64,000 nt of DNA from JACQFZ01 sp045810625 (GCA_045810625.1 JBJMVQ010000048.1:18634-82633); one strand, 5' to 3'. Positions 6,395-15,777 are shown, counted from the first letter of the stretch. Notes: generated by a model from the sequence alone, not told the origin. Made by a program: numbers and translations.

Positions 6395-9346
6395 TTAAAG
6401 CGCGCACTCGAGCGTCGTGCCCGCGAGACTCTGTCGAATGTCCGCGGACCAGCGTTCGGGCTCGCTCTTCTGGCCGAGCTTGGCCATGGCGCGCTCAACG
6501 TCGTAGATCAGTCGTACGCGGCCAATGTCATGCGCGATACGAAAGGCGACCGCAAGCTCTGCGGCGGCGGCGCGCACATCGCCTTTCGCAATCAGCGCTT
6601 CACCGCACCAGCGATGCGCCGAACCCGCGCGCTCCTTGAGTCCGGAGCTTTCGGCCAGCACGAGCACCTCGCGCGCGTAACGCAGACATCCGCCGGCGTC
6701 GCCACGTGCGAGCGCGAGCTGGGCGAGCGCCTCCATGCAGCGGACCATTTCCTGAAGCTCGCAGTACTCGCGTGCATGCGCCACTTCGCGCTCCAGCTCC
6801 AATCCATCGTCGATAAGGCCGAGGCGCAGCCGCGCAATTGCGCGGTTCGCGACGATGCGTGGACGCCAAAAGGTGATTTTCGATGCGTCCGCCAGCGCGA
6901 GCGCGCGCTCGCAGTCATCGAGAGCCCGACGATTGAGTCCCAGGTCGAGCAAGAGTTGACCAAGCAGGTCGTAAGCGATGAGCTGATATCGAACCTGCTT
7001 CACGCTCTCCAGCCAATGCAGCGTCCGCGTCATCCCGTTGAACGCCTCGCCGTAATGGCCGGTACAGGCGCGCACGTGATCGCGTCCGAGCAGTGTCGGC
7101 CCGAAATGCCACTGCAGATCGGCGCGCTGCGCGATCTCGAACGCCGCGTCGAACTGTGCCGCTGCCTTTGCATAGTCGCCGAGCCCGAGCGTGCCGAGGT
7201 GGGCGTAGGCAACCATCATCAGGTTCTCCGACTCGTAGCTCTTGTCGCCAATGCCGCGCGCGAGATCGATCGAACGCTCGTAACAGGCGATAGCGGCGCG
7301 CGGCTCGAGGTTGTTGAAATGCGCTTCGCCGCGTCCGTGATACGCCTGCACGGCCACGAGGTCGGTCAGGCCGAGGCGTTCGCAGATCGCGACCGCTTCT
7401 TCGTGGTAAGCGATCGCCTCGCGGTTGCGGCCGTCGCTCCACGACACGGTGCCCAGGTGATAAAGCGTGTCGGCGGCGTGCCGCTCGTCGTTCATGGCAC
7501 GGCATTCGGCCAGCGCTTGCTGGAGGCAGTCCGTCGCCTGCGGATAGTCATCGCCGCGGCGATACGTCATACCAAGCTGAATGAGCGCGTCGCGCGCCTT
7601 GGCGCGATCCCCTTTCGCCTTGGCCGCGTCGATGACGCGCCGGATATCCGCGACTGCGCCGGCCGCCTGCCCCGCTTGCGCACGCACGCTGCCGCGGCAC
7701 TCATAGAGATCGATGAGGCTGCGGTCGCGCAACGCCTCGCCGTGCGCTTCCGCAAGCGCCACGGCGCGGTCGAGCCAGTGCAGTGCATCGCGTAACGCGA
7801 AGAGCTTCTGCGAGCGTTCGGCGGCGCGCACCATGTGATGCAGCGCCTCGTGCCAGACGCGGCCGCGCTCGTAGTGCTCGGCGAGTCGTGCATCCTGTTC
7901 GTGTGACTCGCCTTCGCCGTGGGTTTCGAGCGTTTCCGCGACCGCGCGGTGCAGCAGCGTGCGCCGCGCGCCGCCGATCTCGCGGTAAACCACCTCACGC
8001 ACTTTGTCATGGCTGAAGTCGTAAAGACCGTCCGACTCCTCGCGCAGCAGGCGCCGGCGCACGAGCGTTTCCAGAGCGGCCAGTAACCGGTCTTCGGGCG
8101 CCTTCATCACCTTCAGCAAACTGTCGAAGTCGAAACGCCGGCCGAACACCGCGGCGACATCGAGGGCCGGACGCGCGGCGCGCGGGACATGCACGAGGCG
8201 CGCGCGTACGAAAGCCTGCAGCGCCTCCGGCAGCGACAAATCACCGCCGTCGCCGCCGGCCATCTCGCCGGCGCGCAGCGCGTGCAGCATGGTCGTCAGA
8301 AAGAACGGGTTACCGTCGGTTTCCCGCTGCAGCCGTTGCGCGAGGCGCACGTCGCCTTTCAACAACGCTTCGGTCTCCGCAAGGCGCAACCGCGCGAGCG
8401 GCATGTGTCTGACGTGCGTCTCGCGCCGCAGGCTCTCCACCAGTCCGGCGAAGCGCTCGTCGGCGTACATTTCCTCGTCCCGAAAGGCGAGCAACACGAG
8501 CAGCGGGCGGCTTGCCGCCCCGCGCGCGAAGTAGTGCACGAATTGTGCGCTCGCGTCGTCGGCCCATTGGAAGTCGTCGACGATAGCGATGAGCTGGCGC
8601 CCCTCGGCCAGCGCGTCGAAAAGCTGCCTGAGGGCGCGGAACAGCCGCGCCTGGCGCGCTTCCGGAAAGTCCGAAGAGAGCGCCGGGACGGGAATGCGCT
8701 GCGCGACCGCCGGCACCAGGGCGGCGATTTCGGCCAGCGACACCGGCGCGAGCTTACGAAGCGACGCGTCGGGCGCGAGCTCCAATGCCTGCGTCACGAG
8801 ATCGATCACGGGCTGATACGGCATGGCGCGCTCGATCTCGTAGCAATTGGTGCTCAGCGTGCGCAGGCCGCGCGCTCGCGCGTACTGCGCAAGCTCGCGC
8901 ATCAAACGGCTCTTGCCGATGCCCGGCTCGCCTTCGATCAACACAGCGTGGCCGCTGCCGGTGGTGAGCCGGGCAAGAAGACCGAGCAGGAGGCCATACT
9001 CGTTACCGCGCCCGACGAATGGCGTTACTTCCGTCTCTTCCGTTCGGGCGACTGCGGTCTCTTCCGTTTGAGCAACTGCCACCGGCTCCCAATCCACCTC
9101 TAATCGTTCGGTGCGACGGGACGCGCGGGCGGCGTCGAGAAATGCTTCGCGCTCTTGCGGCGGGATTGCGAGCTTATCGGCAAGGCGCTCCGCGAGGTGT
9201 CGCGAAGGTCGGCGCTCATCCGCTTCAATTTTGCGTATGGCGTGACGTGAGCAGCTTACGCTGTCCGCAAGATCCTCCTGCGTGAGGTCCAGCGCCTTTC
9301 GACGCCGCCGCAGCCAGTAGCCGAATGAATTCGTCCGCTCGGTCAC
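6395..9346 (-). CDS. XRE-type HTH / STAND ATPase / TPR transcriptional regulator
   Basis: A 983-residue regulator. An N-terminal helix-turn-helix of the XRE type (about 5-60: LRRRRKALDLTQEDLADSV) is followed by an AAA/STAND ATPase with Walker A EGEPGIGKS and Walker B IAIVDDFQWADD, a winged-helix-like segment, and a long C-terminal array of tetratricopeptide repeats. There is no LuxR-type C-terminal HTH. The start is the GTG at 9346 (AGGA upstream), which puts the HTH at the N-terminus; the open frame continues to 9808 but there overlaps the DUF4148 gene. STAND regulators switch on when a ligand or protein binds the repeats. It converges on the HAD gene, so it is a candidate regulator of the 0-6.4 kb cluster, or of the divergent DUF4148 gene. 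Confidence 0.85.
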   Translation of the reverse strand: MTERTNSFGYWLRRRRKALDLTQEDLADSVSCSRHAIRKIEADERRPSRHLAERLADKLAIPPQEREAFLDAARASRRTERLEVDWEPVAVAQTEETAVARTEETEVTPFVGRGNEYGLLLGLLARLTTGSGHAVLIEGEPGIGKSRLMRELAQYARARGLRTLSTNCYEIERAMPYQPVIDLVTQALELAPDASLRKLAPVSLAEIAALVPAVAQRIPVPALSSDFPEARQARLFRALRQLFDALAEGRQLIAIVDDFQWADDASAQFVHYFARGAASRPLLVLLAFRDEEMYADERFAGLVESLRRETHVRHMPLARLRLAETEALLKGDVRLAQRLQRETDGNPFFLTTMLHALRAGEMAGGDGGDLSLPEALQAFVRARLVHVPRAARPALDVAAVFGRRFDFDSLLKVMKAPEDRLLAALETLVRRRLLREESDGLYDFSHDKVREVVYREIGGARRTLLHRAVAETLETHGEGESHEQDARLAEHYERGRVWHEALHHMVRAAERSQKLFALRDALHWLDRAVALAEAHGEALRDRSLIDLYECRGSVRAQAGQAAGAVADIRRVIDAAKAKGDRAKARDALIQLGMTYRRGDDYPQATDCLQQALAECRAMNDERHAADTLYHLGTVSWSDGRNREAIAYHEEAVAICERLGLTDLVAVQAYHGRGEAHFNNLEPRAAIACYERSIDLARGIGDKSYESENLMMVAYAHLGTLGLGDYAKAAAQFDAAFEIAQRADLQWHFGPTLLGRDHVRACTGHYGEAFNGMTRTLHWLESVKQVRYQLIAYDLLGQLLLDLGLNRRALDDCERALALADASKITFWRPRIVANRAIARLRLGLIDDGLELEREVAHAREYCELQEMVRCMEALAQLALARGDAGGCLRYAREVLVLAESSGLKERAGSAHRWCGEALIAKGDVRAAAAELAVAFRIAHDIGRVRLIYDVERAMAKLGQKSEPERWSADIRQSLAGTTLECAL

Positions 9347-9487
9347 GCGCCATTCCTGCTTTTCAACGGCGTATTCTGTCACGCTTTTTGTCCCGCTGCC
9401 TGTCCCCCTCTGAGTGACCGTGCAGAGCGCGCGATGCAGTTCAATACACGTCGCCACCACCAACCTCAAGTCAACAAGGAGACGACC

Positions 9488-9946
9488 ATGAAGATTCAGC
9501 AAATCTCTACCGTCCTCACGGGCATGGCTGCAGCGGCATTCATCGGTTTTTCGCCCGTACATGCGGGAGACATCTATGCCGGCGGCAACGACTACCTGAG
9601 GATCAACGAGCTCTTCCCGGGCACGTATTCGTCCGTGAAACCGGAAGGAGCCGGCAAGACGCGCGCCGAAGTGCAAGCCGAGCTGGCCGAAGCGAATCGC
9701 ACCGGTGACATCTATGGCAGCGGCGAGACCTTCGTGAAGCTGAACCAGGTCTTCCCCGGCCGCTATCCTTCCGTGGAACCGGTCGCGATGGGCAAGACGC
9801 GTGCGCAAGTGCAGGCCGAGCTGACCGACGCGGTCCGCACCGGCGACGCCTATTCCGGCGGCGATAACATCGACACACTGAAGGTCACGTTCCCCGGAAA
9901 CTATCCGCCGAAATCGCCAATGATTGCGGTGACGCAGGCGGAATAA
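9488..9946 (+). CDS. DUF4148-type secreted repeat protein
   Basis: A small exported protein of 152 residues with a signal peptide ending at SPVHA (about residue 26) and then near-identical units of about 45 residues. Each carries GKTRxxVQAEL, then an RTGDxYxxG turn, then LNxxFPGxYPSVxP. This is the DUF4148 pattern, common in Burkholderiales and of unknown function. The start at 9488 is preferred to 9434 because AAGGAG lies just upstream and the signal peptide then begins correctly. A paralogue with the same units is at 15079-15570 on the other strand. It is transcribed away from the STAND regulator and is followed by a hairpin. Confidence 0.85.
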   Translation: MKIQQISTVLTGMAAAAFIGFSPVHAGDIYAGGNDYLRINELFPGTYSSVKPEGAGKTRAEVQAELAEANRTGDIYGSGETFVKLNQVFPGRYPSVEPVAMGKTRAQVQAELTDAVRTGDAYSGGDNIDTLKVTFPGNYPPKSPMIAVTQAE

Positions 9947-9962
9947 CTCGACAAGGGGGTTC

Positions 9963-10000
9963 GCCGCCGAGCGTGCACTTACTTAGTGGCCCTCGGCGGC
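9963..10000 (+). terminator. Hairpin after the DUF4148 gene
   Basis: A 9 bp inverted repeat (GCCGCCGAG / CTCGGCGGC) encloses a 20-base loop that itself contains CACT/AGTG. It begins 16 bp after the stop codon. There is no T-run, so it may be a processing or rho-linked structure rather than a classical terminator. The remaining bases to 10210 show no gene; a short direct repeat CTCACACCACA is present near 10030-10053. Confidence 0.4.
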
Positions 10001-10210
10001 GCGGTCGAGCCGAAGTCAATGATCAGGCATCTCACACCACATCTCACACCACAACTTCGGTCAGGCGATGCCGAAACGGCGATTCAGCCGGGACGGCATC
10101 AGGCGGTGACCCTTTTGTAGGACCCGCTGTAGGACCCGCGCAAGCAGCAGTGAGATCAACGAACCATCGGAGAAGCGAACATGCGGCCCGCATTAATTAA
10201 GGAGAACACC

Positions 10211-11038
10211 ATGCAAGGACAAACGGTGGTACCCGCTCAACCGGACTTGGTCGCAATCAAAGCGCGCCAACAGCAAACGTGGTCGTGCGGCGACTACGCC
10301 GTCATCGGCACGACGCTGCAACCCGTCGGCGAATCGCTGTGTGAGGCGCTCGACTTGCGTCCCGGCAGCGTCGTACTCGACGTGGCGGCCGGCAACGGCA
10401 ACGCCACGCTCGCCGCCGCACGCCGCGCCTGCGATGTCGTGTCGACCGACTACGTACCGGAGCTCCTCGAGCGTGCACGGGCGCGTGCGAGCGCCGAGGG
10501 CCTCGACGTGCGCTTTCAGCAGGCCGACGCCGAGAACCTGCCCTTTCCCGACGCGAGCTTCGATGCGGTGTTGTCCACGTTCGGCGTCATGTTCACGCCG
10601 AATCAGGAGAAAGCGGCCGGGGAGCTCGCGCGCGTGTGCAAGGAAAACGGGCGCATCGGCCTTGCGAACTGGACGCCCGACAGTTTGATCGGCGGACTGT
10701 TCAAGCTGATCGGCCGCTACGTGCCGCCGCCCGCAGGCGTCAAATCGCCGCTACTGTGGGGAACCGAAGAGCGACTGCGCGAGCTGTTCTACGGGCACAA
10801 CATGCAGGTGGCGCGGCGGCAACACGTGTTCCGTTATCGCTCGCCAAGGCACTGGCTCGACACATTCCGCACGTATTATGGGCCGATGCACAAGGTGTTC
10901 GCCACGCTCGACGCGGGTAAGCAAGCGGCGCTGACAGAGGAGGTGCTCGAGCTGATCGCCAAGCACAATCGCTACGGCGATGCGATGGTGGTGCCGAGCG
11001 ATTATCTCGAAATCGTCATCAACGTTCGTTTTTTCTAA
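10211..11038 (+). CDS. Class I SAM-dependent methyltransferase
   Basis: A 275-residue methyltransferase of the UbiE / Methyltransf_11 type. Motif I is VVLDVAAGNGNATLAAA (about 52-68), followed by the acidic SAM-ribose position in STDYVPELLERA and by DAENLPFPDASFDAV (motif II region). The start at 10211 has AAGGAG 6 bases before it; the upstream frame to 10181 has no family similarity. It is the first of three genes (methyltransferase, alpha/beta hydrolase, cysteine synthase) in the same direction with short or negative spacing, which suggests a small-molecule modification operon. The substrate is unknown. Confidence 0.85.
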   Translation: MQGQTVVPAQPDLVAIKARQQQTWSCGDYAVIGTTLQPVGESLCEALDLRPGSVVLDVAAGNGNATLAAARRACDVVSTDYVPELLERARARASAEGLDVRFQQADAENLPFPDASFDAVLSTFGVMFTPNQEKAAGELARVCKENGRIGLANWTPDSLIGGLFKLIGRYVPPPAGVKSPLLWGTEERLRELFYGHNMQVARRQHVFRYRSPRHWLDTFRTYYGPMHKVFATLDAGKQAALTEEVLELIAKHNRYGDAMVVPSDYLEIVINVRFF

Positions 11039-11073
11039 GTCGTCAAGAGAGCGGTTTGATTCGAGGAAAAAGT

Positions 11074-11937
11074 ATGCCCACGCTCTCGAAGGGAAATCTC
11101 AAGATCGACTATACCGACGACGGACGAGGCGAACCGGTGGTTCTGATTCACAGTTCCGTCAGCGGAAATCGGCAATGGCGTGCGCTCATCGAGGCCTTGA
11201 AGGATCGCTACCGAGTCCTCGCGATCAATTTATACGGCTACGGCGAAACAACGCCGTGGCCGAGCACGGCGCCGCAATCGTTGTACGCCCAGGCTCAGCT
11301 CGTTTTGGCGTTGTGCGAGGAGATTGGGACGCCGGTCCGACTCGTGGGACACTCCTTTGGCGGTTCCGTCGCGATGAAGTCCGCCATGCTTCTCGGTCCG
11401 CGCGTCGAACGCTTGGTGCTGCTCGAACCCAATCCCTTCTATCTTCTTAAGCAAAACGGACGCATGCAGGCGTTCCTGGAGTCGCGGAGCTTGCGCGATC
11501 ACGTGAAGTGCTTCGGTGCGCTGGGAGAATGGCCGAAGGTCGCGGAGCGCTTTGCCGACTATTGGCTCGGCGACGGATCGTGGCGCGCGATGCCCGAAAA
11601 GCGCCGCGCCGCGTTCGTGGAATCGCTGCGGCCGAATTTCTACGAATGGGATGCCGTGATGGACGAGGAAACCACCCTCGACGAATGGAAGACGTTGAGT
11701 GCGAGAACTCTGGTCGTGAGCGATCCGTCGACGCGGCTGCCTATTCGCGAAATCGTCGACGTCTTCGCCGCCGCGTGTCCCCATTGGGGTTTTCACTCGC
11801 TTGACGAGGGCGGGCATATGGCGCCACTTACTCACCCCGAACTCATCAATCCGGTCATTCGTGAATTCCTCGACGCTGATATCGAAGAAGAAGATATGAT
11901 GTCCGGCATCGACGAACTGCAGAGAGAAGTGACGTGA
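11074..11937 (+). CDS. Alpha/beta hydrolase
   Basis: A 287-residue alpha/beta hydrolase. The nucleophile elbow is GHSFGG (S94), the oxyanion region is LIHSSVSGN (about 24-32), and the catalytic His is in EGGHMAPLTHP near residue 250. No signal peptide, so cytoplasmic. The ATG at 11074 follows GAGGAAA. The stop overlaps the start of the cysteine synthase (GTGA at 11934-11937), so the two are translationally coupled. Esterase, lactonase or thioesterase activity is possible; sequence alone does not decide. Confidence 0.85.
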   Translation: MPTLSKGNLKIDYTDDGRGEPVVLIHSSVSGNRQWRALIEALKDRYRVLAINLYGYGETTPWPSTAPQSLYAQAQLVLALCEEIGTPVRLVGHSFGGSVAMKSAMLLGPRVERLVLLEPNPFYLLKQNGRMQAFLESRSLRDHVKCFGALGEWPKVAERFADYWLGDGSWRAMPEKRRAAFVESLRPNFYEWDAVMDEETTLDEWKTLSARTLVVSDPSTRLPIREIVDVFAAACPHWGFHSLDEGGHMAPLTHPELINPVIREFLDADIEEEDMMSGIDELQREVT

Positions 11938-12869
11938 GAATCGCGGATACGGCACTCGACCTCGTCGGCAATACGCCCCTCGTGCGTATCAACCGCCTGG
12001 CAAAGAGTTGCTACGCACAAGTCGTCGGCAAGCTCGAGTTCTATGCGCCGGGCGCGAGCGTCAAGGACCGCATCGGCGTGTCGATGATCCTCGCCGCCGA
12101 GCGTGACGGAAAGATCGGACCCGATACGGTGATCGTCGAACCCACCAGCGGCAATACCGGTATCGCGCTCGCGTGGGTGTGCGCGGTGAAGGGCTATCGC
12201 TGCATCATGTACATGCCCGAAACGATGAGCAAGGAGCGGCGCGCGGTCATCAAAGCATTCGGCGCGGAGCTCGTACTGACGCCGGCGGCCGAAGGCGCGA
12301 TTGGCGCCGTGAACCGCGTGAAGGAACTCGTCGCCTCGGACCCGAAGCGCTATTTCATGCCCGATCAGTTCGCCAGCCCGGCGAATCCGGAAGTGCATCG
12401 GCGAACGACCGCCGAGGAAATCTGGCGCGACACCGATGGGAAGGCCGATATTCTCATCTCGGGTATCGGCACCGGCGGCACCATCACCGGCGTCGGCGAA
12501 GTGATCAGAGAACGCAAACCCTCGTTCCGCTGCGTCGCCGTCGAACCGGACGCGTCGCCGGTACTTTCCGGCGGCCAGAAGGGCCCGCATGCCATCCAGG
12601 GTCTCGGCGCCGGCTTCGTCCCCGAAATTCTCAACACGGAAATCTACGACGAGATCGTGCGCGTGAAGAACGACGACGCGATCGAAACCGCGCGGAGCCT
12701 CGCACGGCAGGAAGGGCTTTTCGTCGGCATCTCCTCGGGCGCCGCGATTTGGGCGGCGTTGCAGATCGCGAGACGAAAAGAGAACGAAGGGAAACTGATC
12801 GTCGCAATCCTGCCTTCTTATGGCGAACGCTACCTCACCTCGCCGCTTTATGCGGCGCTGATGGAATAA
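11934..12869 (+). CDS. Cysteine synthase family PLP enzyme
   Basis: A 311-residue fold-type II PLP enzyme closest in layout to O-acetylserine sulfhydrylase A. The PLP lysine is K44 in GASVKDR, the substrate loop is TSGNTG (71-76), the phosphate cup is GTGGTITG and the late serine is in GISSGAA. It starts with GTG inside the stop of the hydrolase gene. The usual NPxxSVKDR reads APGASVKDR, a modest departure. Cysteine formation from O-acetylserine and sulfide is the default call. Because it is coupled to a hydrolase and a methyltransferase rather than to cys genes, a beta-replacement role on another substrate is possible. Confidence 0.85.
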   Translation: MRIADTALDLVGNTPLVRINRLAKSCYAQVVGKLEFYAPGASVKDRIGVSMILAAERDGKIGPDTVIVEPTSGNTGIALAWVCAVKGYRCIMYMPETMSKERRAVIKAFGAELVLTPAAEGAIGAVNRVKELVASDPKRYFMPDQFASPANPEVHRRTTAEEIWRDTDGKADILISGIGTGGTITGVGEVIRERKPSFRCVAVEPDASPVLSGGQKGPHAIQGLGAGFVPEILNTEIYDEIVRVKNDDAIETARSLARQEGLFVGISSGAAIWAALQIARRKENEGKLIVAILPSYGERYLTSPLYAALME

Positions 12870-13014
12870 AGATCACGAGATTGTCAGCCGGCGCTGCTCT
12901 GCGCATTTCTACCGCTTTGTCTTCAAAAGGTGGGACGCACAAAGCATGCACGATGTCCTCTGTGCGCAACGCGAAGGTCGTGCATCCCGGCTGCCTAATA
13001 GCTGACACTTCGCA

Positions 13015-13824
13015 TCACCGCTCGCGGTAATACATCCGCATCGCAATCGGCGCAAACACCGCCGTCATGATCAGAGCGGCAACGAGCACCCAGGCTACAT
13101 CGGCCGCCGCGACGCCGCCGTGCATCAGTCCGCGCGAGGCGGTCGCGAGATGACTGACCGGATTGACCGCGACGACCGCCTGCAGCCAGCCCGGCATCGT
13201 GGCCGGATCGACGAAGATGTTGCTGACGAAGGTGAGCGGAAAGAGCAGCAGGAAGCTCGTCGTCATCACCGATTCGGGCGAGCGCACGAGAAACCCGACG
13301 ATCATCCAGATCCACGACAGCGCCGAAGCGAACACGAGCATCAGCGCGATCGCCACGATCACGCCGAGCGGACCGGCCTCGGGCCGGAAACCGAGGATGA
13401 GCCCGACGATCATCACCACGATACCCGCGAGCGAATAGCGCATGAGGTCGCCGAGCAGCGCGCCCACGATCGGCGCGGGCTGCCAGATGGGCAACGAGCG
13501 GAAACGGTCGAACAGGCCCTTCTGAATGTCGGCGTTCAAACCGACGCCGGTGTACACCGTCAAAAATACGATCGTCTGCACGACGATACCGGGCAGCAGA
13601 TACTGCAGGTACGCGGCGGTCGAACCCGCGAGCGCGCCGCCGAACAGGTACGTGAACAGCACCGTCATCATGATCGGGAATACGGCGACGTCGAACAGCT
13701 GAAACGGCACGTGCTTGATCTTCAGGATCGCGCGCCAGCCGAGCGTCAGGACCGCCGAAACCGCGCTCGGCGGCCGCGGCCGTTGATCGTGCGCGAGCGC
13801 GTTGTGCAGCGAAGTAATGCTCAT
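13015..13824 (-). CDS. ABC-2 type transporter permease (DrrB-like)
   Basis: A 269-residue inner-membrane permease with about six hydrophobic segments, of the ABC-2 / daunorubicin-resistance DrrB type. The characteristic middle part is present (DIQKGLFDRFRSLP, then the VNPVSHLATASRGLM segment near the C-terminus). Its ATG lies inside the stop of the ATPase gene (ATGA at 13821-13824), so the pair is one operon. The partner ATPase is DrrA-like, so the complex probably exports a hydrophobic compound or drug. It converges on the cysteine synthase gene, and the 145 bp between them hold nothing clear. Confidence 0.9.
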   Translation of the reverse strand: MSITSLHNALAHDQRPRPPSAVSAVLTLGWRAILKIKHVPFQLFDVAVFPIMMTVLFTYLFGGALAGSTAAYLQYLLPGIVVQTIVFLTVYTGVGLNADIQKGLFDRFRSLPIWQPAPIVGALLGDLMRYSLAGIVVMIVGLILGFRPEAGPLGVIVAIALMLVFASALSWIWMIVGFLVRSPESVMTTSFLLLFPLTFVSNIFVDPATMPGWLQAVVAVNPVSHLATASRGLMHGGVAAADVAWVLVAALIMTAVFAPIAMRMYYRER

Positions 13825-14783
13825 GCCGCCTCCTTGCTGTTTTGCTCTTGCGCAGCATGCCCGGTCAGCGCGAAGAACACATCGTCCAGGCTCGGCTGCG
13901 CGAGCGCGAACTCGGTCACCGTAATGCCTCCCGCCGCGAGCGCGGCGAGCGCCTGCGCGATCTGTTCGTCGCCGGCGACCTTCGCGATGAGGGACGTCGG
14001 CTCCCCGTCATCGTGGACGCCGTCGCCGAATAGCCGCCGCAACACCGCGCGCGCCTCATCACGCCGCGCCGCCTCATGGAGCCGCACGTGCAGCCGCCGC
14101 CCGCCGATGGATTCCTTCAACTCGCGGCTGGTTCCCTCGGCGATGAGGCGGCCGCGATCGATCACGGCCAGGCGGTCGGCGAGCCGGTCCGCTTCTTCCA
14201 GATATTGCGTCGTGAGCAAAACCGTCGTGCCCTCGGCCGCAATCGCGCGCACGATGTCCCATACCTGGTTGCGGCTGCGCGGATCGAGACCGGTCGTCGG
14301 TTCGTCGAGAAACAGCAGCTCCGCCCGGACGATGAGGCTTGCGGCGATATCGAGCCGACGACGCATGCCGCCCGAGTAGGTGCGCACTTGGCGCCCGGCG
14401 GCATCGGCGAGGTCGAAAGCTTCGAGCAGCTCCTTCGCCCGGGCCCGCGCGCCGCGCCAGCCGAAGCCCCACAAGCGGGCGACCAACACCAGGTTTTCGT
14501 GGCCGCTCAGGTCGTCGTCCACCGACGCGAACTGGCCCGTAAGGCTCACTCGCGCGCGTACCTGCGCCGCGTCCTTCACGACGTCGTAGCCGAGCACCTG
14601 CGCCGAGCCACCGTTCGGTTGCAGCAGTGTGGCGAGCATGCGGATCGTCGTGGTCTTCCCTGCCCCATTCGGGCCAAGCAGGCCGTACACCGCGCCGCGC
14701 TCGACGCGAAGGTCGATGCCGTTAACGGCGTGCGTTTTGCCGAAAGTCTTTTGCAGATTGTTGGTTTCGATGGCTAACGTCAT
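13821..14783 (-). CDS. ABC transporter ATP-binding protein (DrrA-like)
   Basis: A 320-residue ATPase. Walker A is GPNGAGKTTT (about 37-46), the signature is YSGGMRRR, Walker B is LLFLDEPTTGLDPRSRN and the switch His region is TTQYLEEAD. The C-terminal part after residue 220 is the DUF4162-like extension typical of DrrA. It powers the permease encoded immediately downstream. The upstream region to 15078 holds only hairpins, so its promoter lies within about 100 bp of the start. Confidence 0.92.
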   Translation of the reverse strand: MTLAIETNNLQKTFGKTHAVNGIDLRVERGAVYGLLGPNGAGKTTTIRMLATLLQPNGGSAQVLGYDVVKDAAQVRARVSLTGQFASVDDDLSGHENLVLVARLWGFGWRGARARAKELLEAFDLADAAGRQVRTYSGGMRRRLDIAASLIVRAELLFLDEPTTGLDPRSRNQVWDIVRAIAAEGTTVLLTTQYLEEADRLADRLAVIDRGRLIAEGTSRELKESIGGRRLHVRLHEAARRDEARAVLRRLFGDGVHDDGEPTSLIAKVAGDEQIAQALAALAAGGITVTEFALAQPSLDDVFFALTGHAAQEQNSKEAA

Positions 14784-14899
14784 GTGTCCTTCTGGGTTCG
14801 CAAATCAAAGGCGCAAGTATAGACGCGTCATGTGACAAAGACCGACGCAGTTAAGTTCATGCGTCGAGGCGGTGAGAGCCCTATGCCGTAAAGAGAAGG

Positions 14900-14985
14900 G
14901 TCCGATGCCGGATTGCTCCGACATCGGACGGCTGATCTAGGAGTAGAGATTCCGTTCGTGCTCCGACTCGCTCAGCACGAACGGA
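14900..14985. terminator. Two hairpins between the exporter operon and the second DUF4148 gene
   Basis: GTCCGATG / CATCGGAC (14900-14907 and 14922-14929) and a 12 bp stem TCCGTTCGTGCT / AGCACGAACGGA (14951-14962 and 14974-14985) follow each other. Both lie downstream of the minus-strand DUF4148 gene. Neither has a T-run. They are the only structure in this roughly 300 bp gap. Confidence 0.4.
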
Positions 14986-15078
14986 GCTCCTGCCATTTTG
15001 CTACGCGCCGGTGTCGGGGAAGTACCGCCAATAACGGCGAGCATCCGACCGTGCCACGGATCGTTTACCGCACCTGCC

Positions 15079-15570
15079 TCAGAGAGAGCGAGTCGACGGA
15101 TAGCGCCCGGGGAACAACTCGTTCAGCTTTTCCAGGCTATCGCCGCCGGCATACACGTCGCCGGTGCGGATTGCTTCCTCCAGCTCGGATTGCACCTGCT
15201 CGCGCGATTTACCGACCGTCGGCTTCGTTGGATAAAGCGTTGGCAACAGCTCGTTCATCTTGAGCGTCGTGTCCCCGCCCGCGAAGACCTCGCCGGTGCG
15301 AATCGCCTCTTCGAGCTCCGCTTGCACTTGCACGCGCGTCTTGCCGGCGACCGCCGGCTTGACGGAAGGATAGAGGCTCGGGAAAAGCTCGTTCAACTTC
15401 ACGAAGGTCTCGCCGCCGAGATAAATGTCACCGGTGCGCTCGGCTTCGGCCAGCTCCGCCCACACCTGCTCCCGGGTTTTGCCATCCGCGTGGACGGGCG
15501 AAAGACCGATGAATGTGGCGGCAACCAGACCCGCGACGATGCTAGTAGGTTTGCTGAAAATAGATTTCAC
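15079..15570 (-). CDS. DUF4148-type secreted repeat protein (second copy)
   Basis: A 163-residue exported protein. The signal peptide ends at LSPVHA (about residue 28). Three tandem units follow, each with GKTREQVxxELxEAxRTG, a glycine-rich turn (YLGGET, FAGGDT, YAGGDS) and LNELFPxxYPS. It matches the protein at 9488-9946 and has one more unit, so the two are paralogues that differ in repeat number. AAGGAG lies upstream of the ATG at 15570. Function unknown; periplasmic location is inferred. Confidence 0.85.
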   Translation of the reverse strand: MKSIFSKPTSIVAGLVAATFIGLSPVHADGKTREQVWAELAEAERTGDIYLGGETFVKLNELFPSLYPSVKPAVAGKTRVQVQAELEEAIRTGEVFAGGDTTLKMNELLPTLYPTKPTVGKSREQVQSELEEAIRTGDVYAGGDSLEKLNELFPGRYPSTRSL

Positions 15571-15777
15571 TGCTCTGCTCCTTTGGTTCAGTTTCAGGTG
15601 GGTACTGCCGCGGGGCTGCGGCAGTTTCGGTATCGGCGATTCCGATACCGCATATACGCAGCGTCGCCCGCAGCGGATTCAACCTTCGAAAAAATATCCG
15701 GCTCGGCGGCGCCGCGTGATTCGTTCGCGGCGCGAATCGCGGGCGCGCATGTTCACGCTGCAGCTTGCGCACAACAA

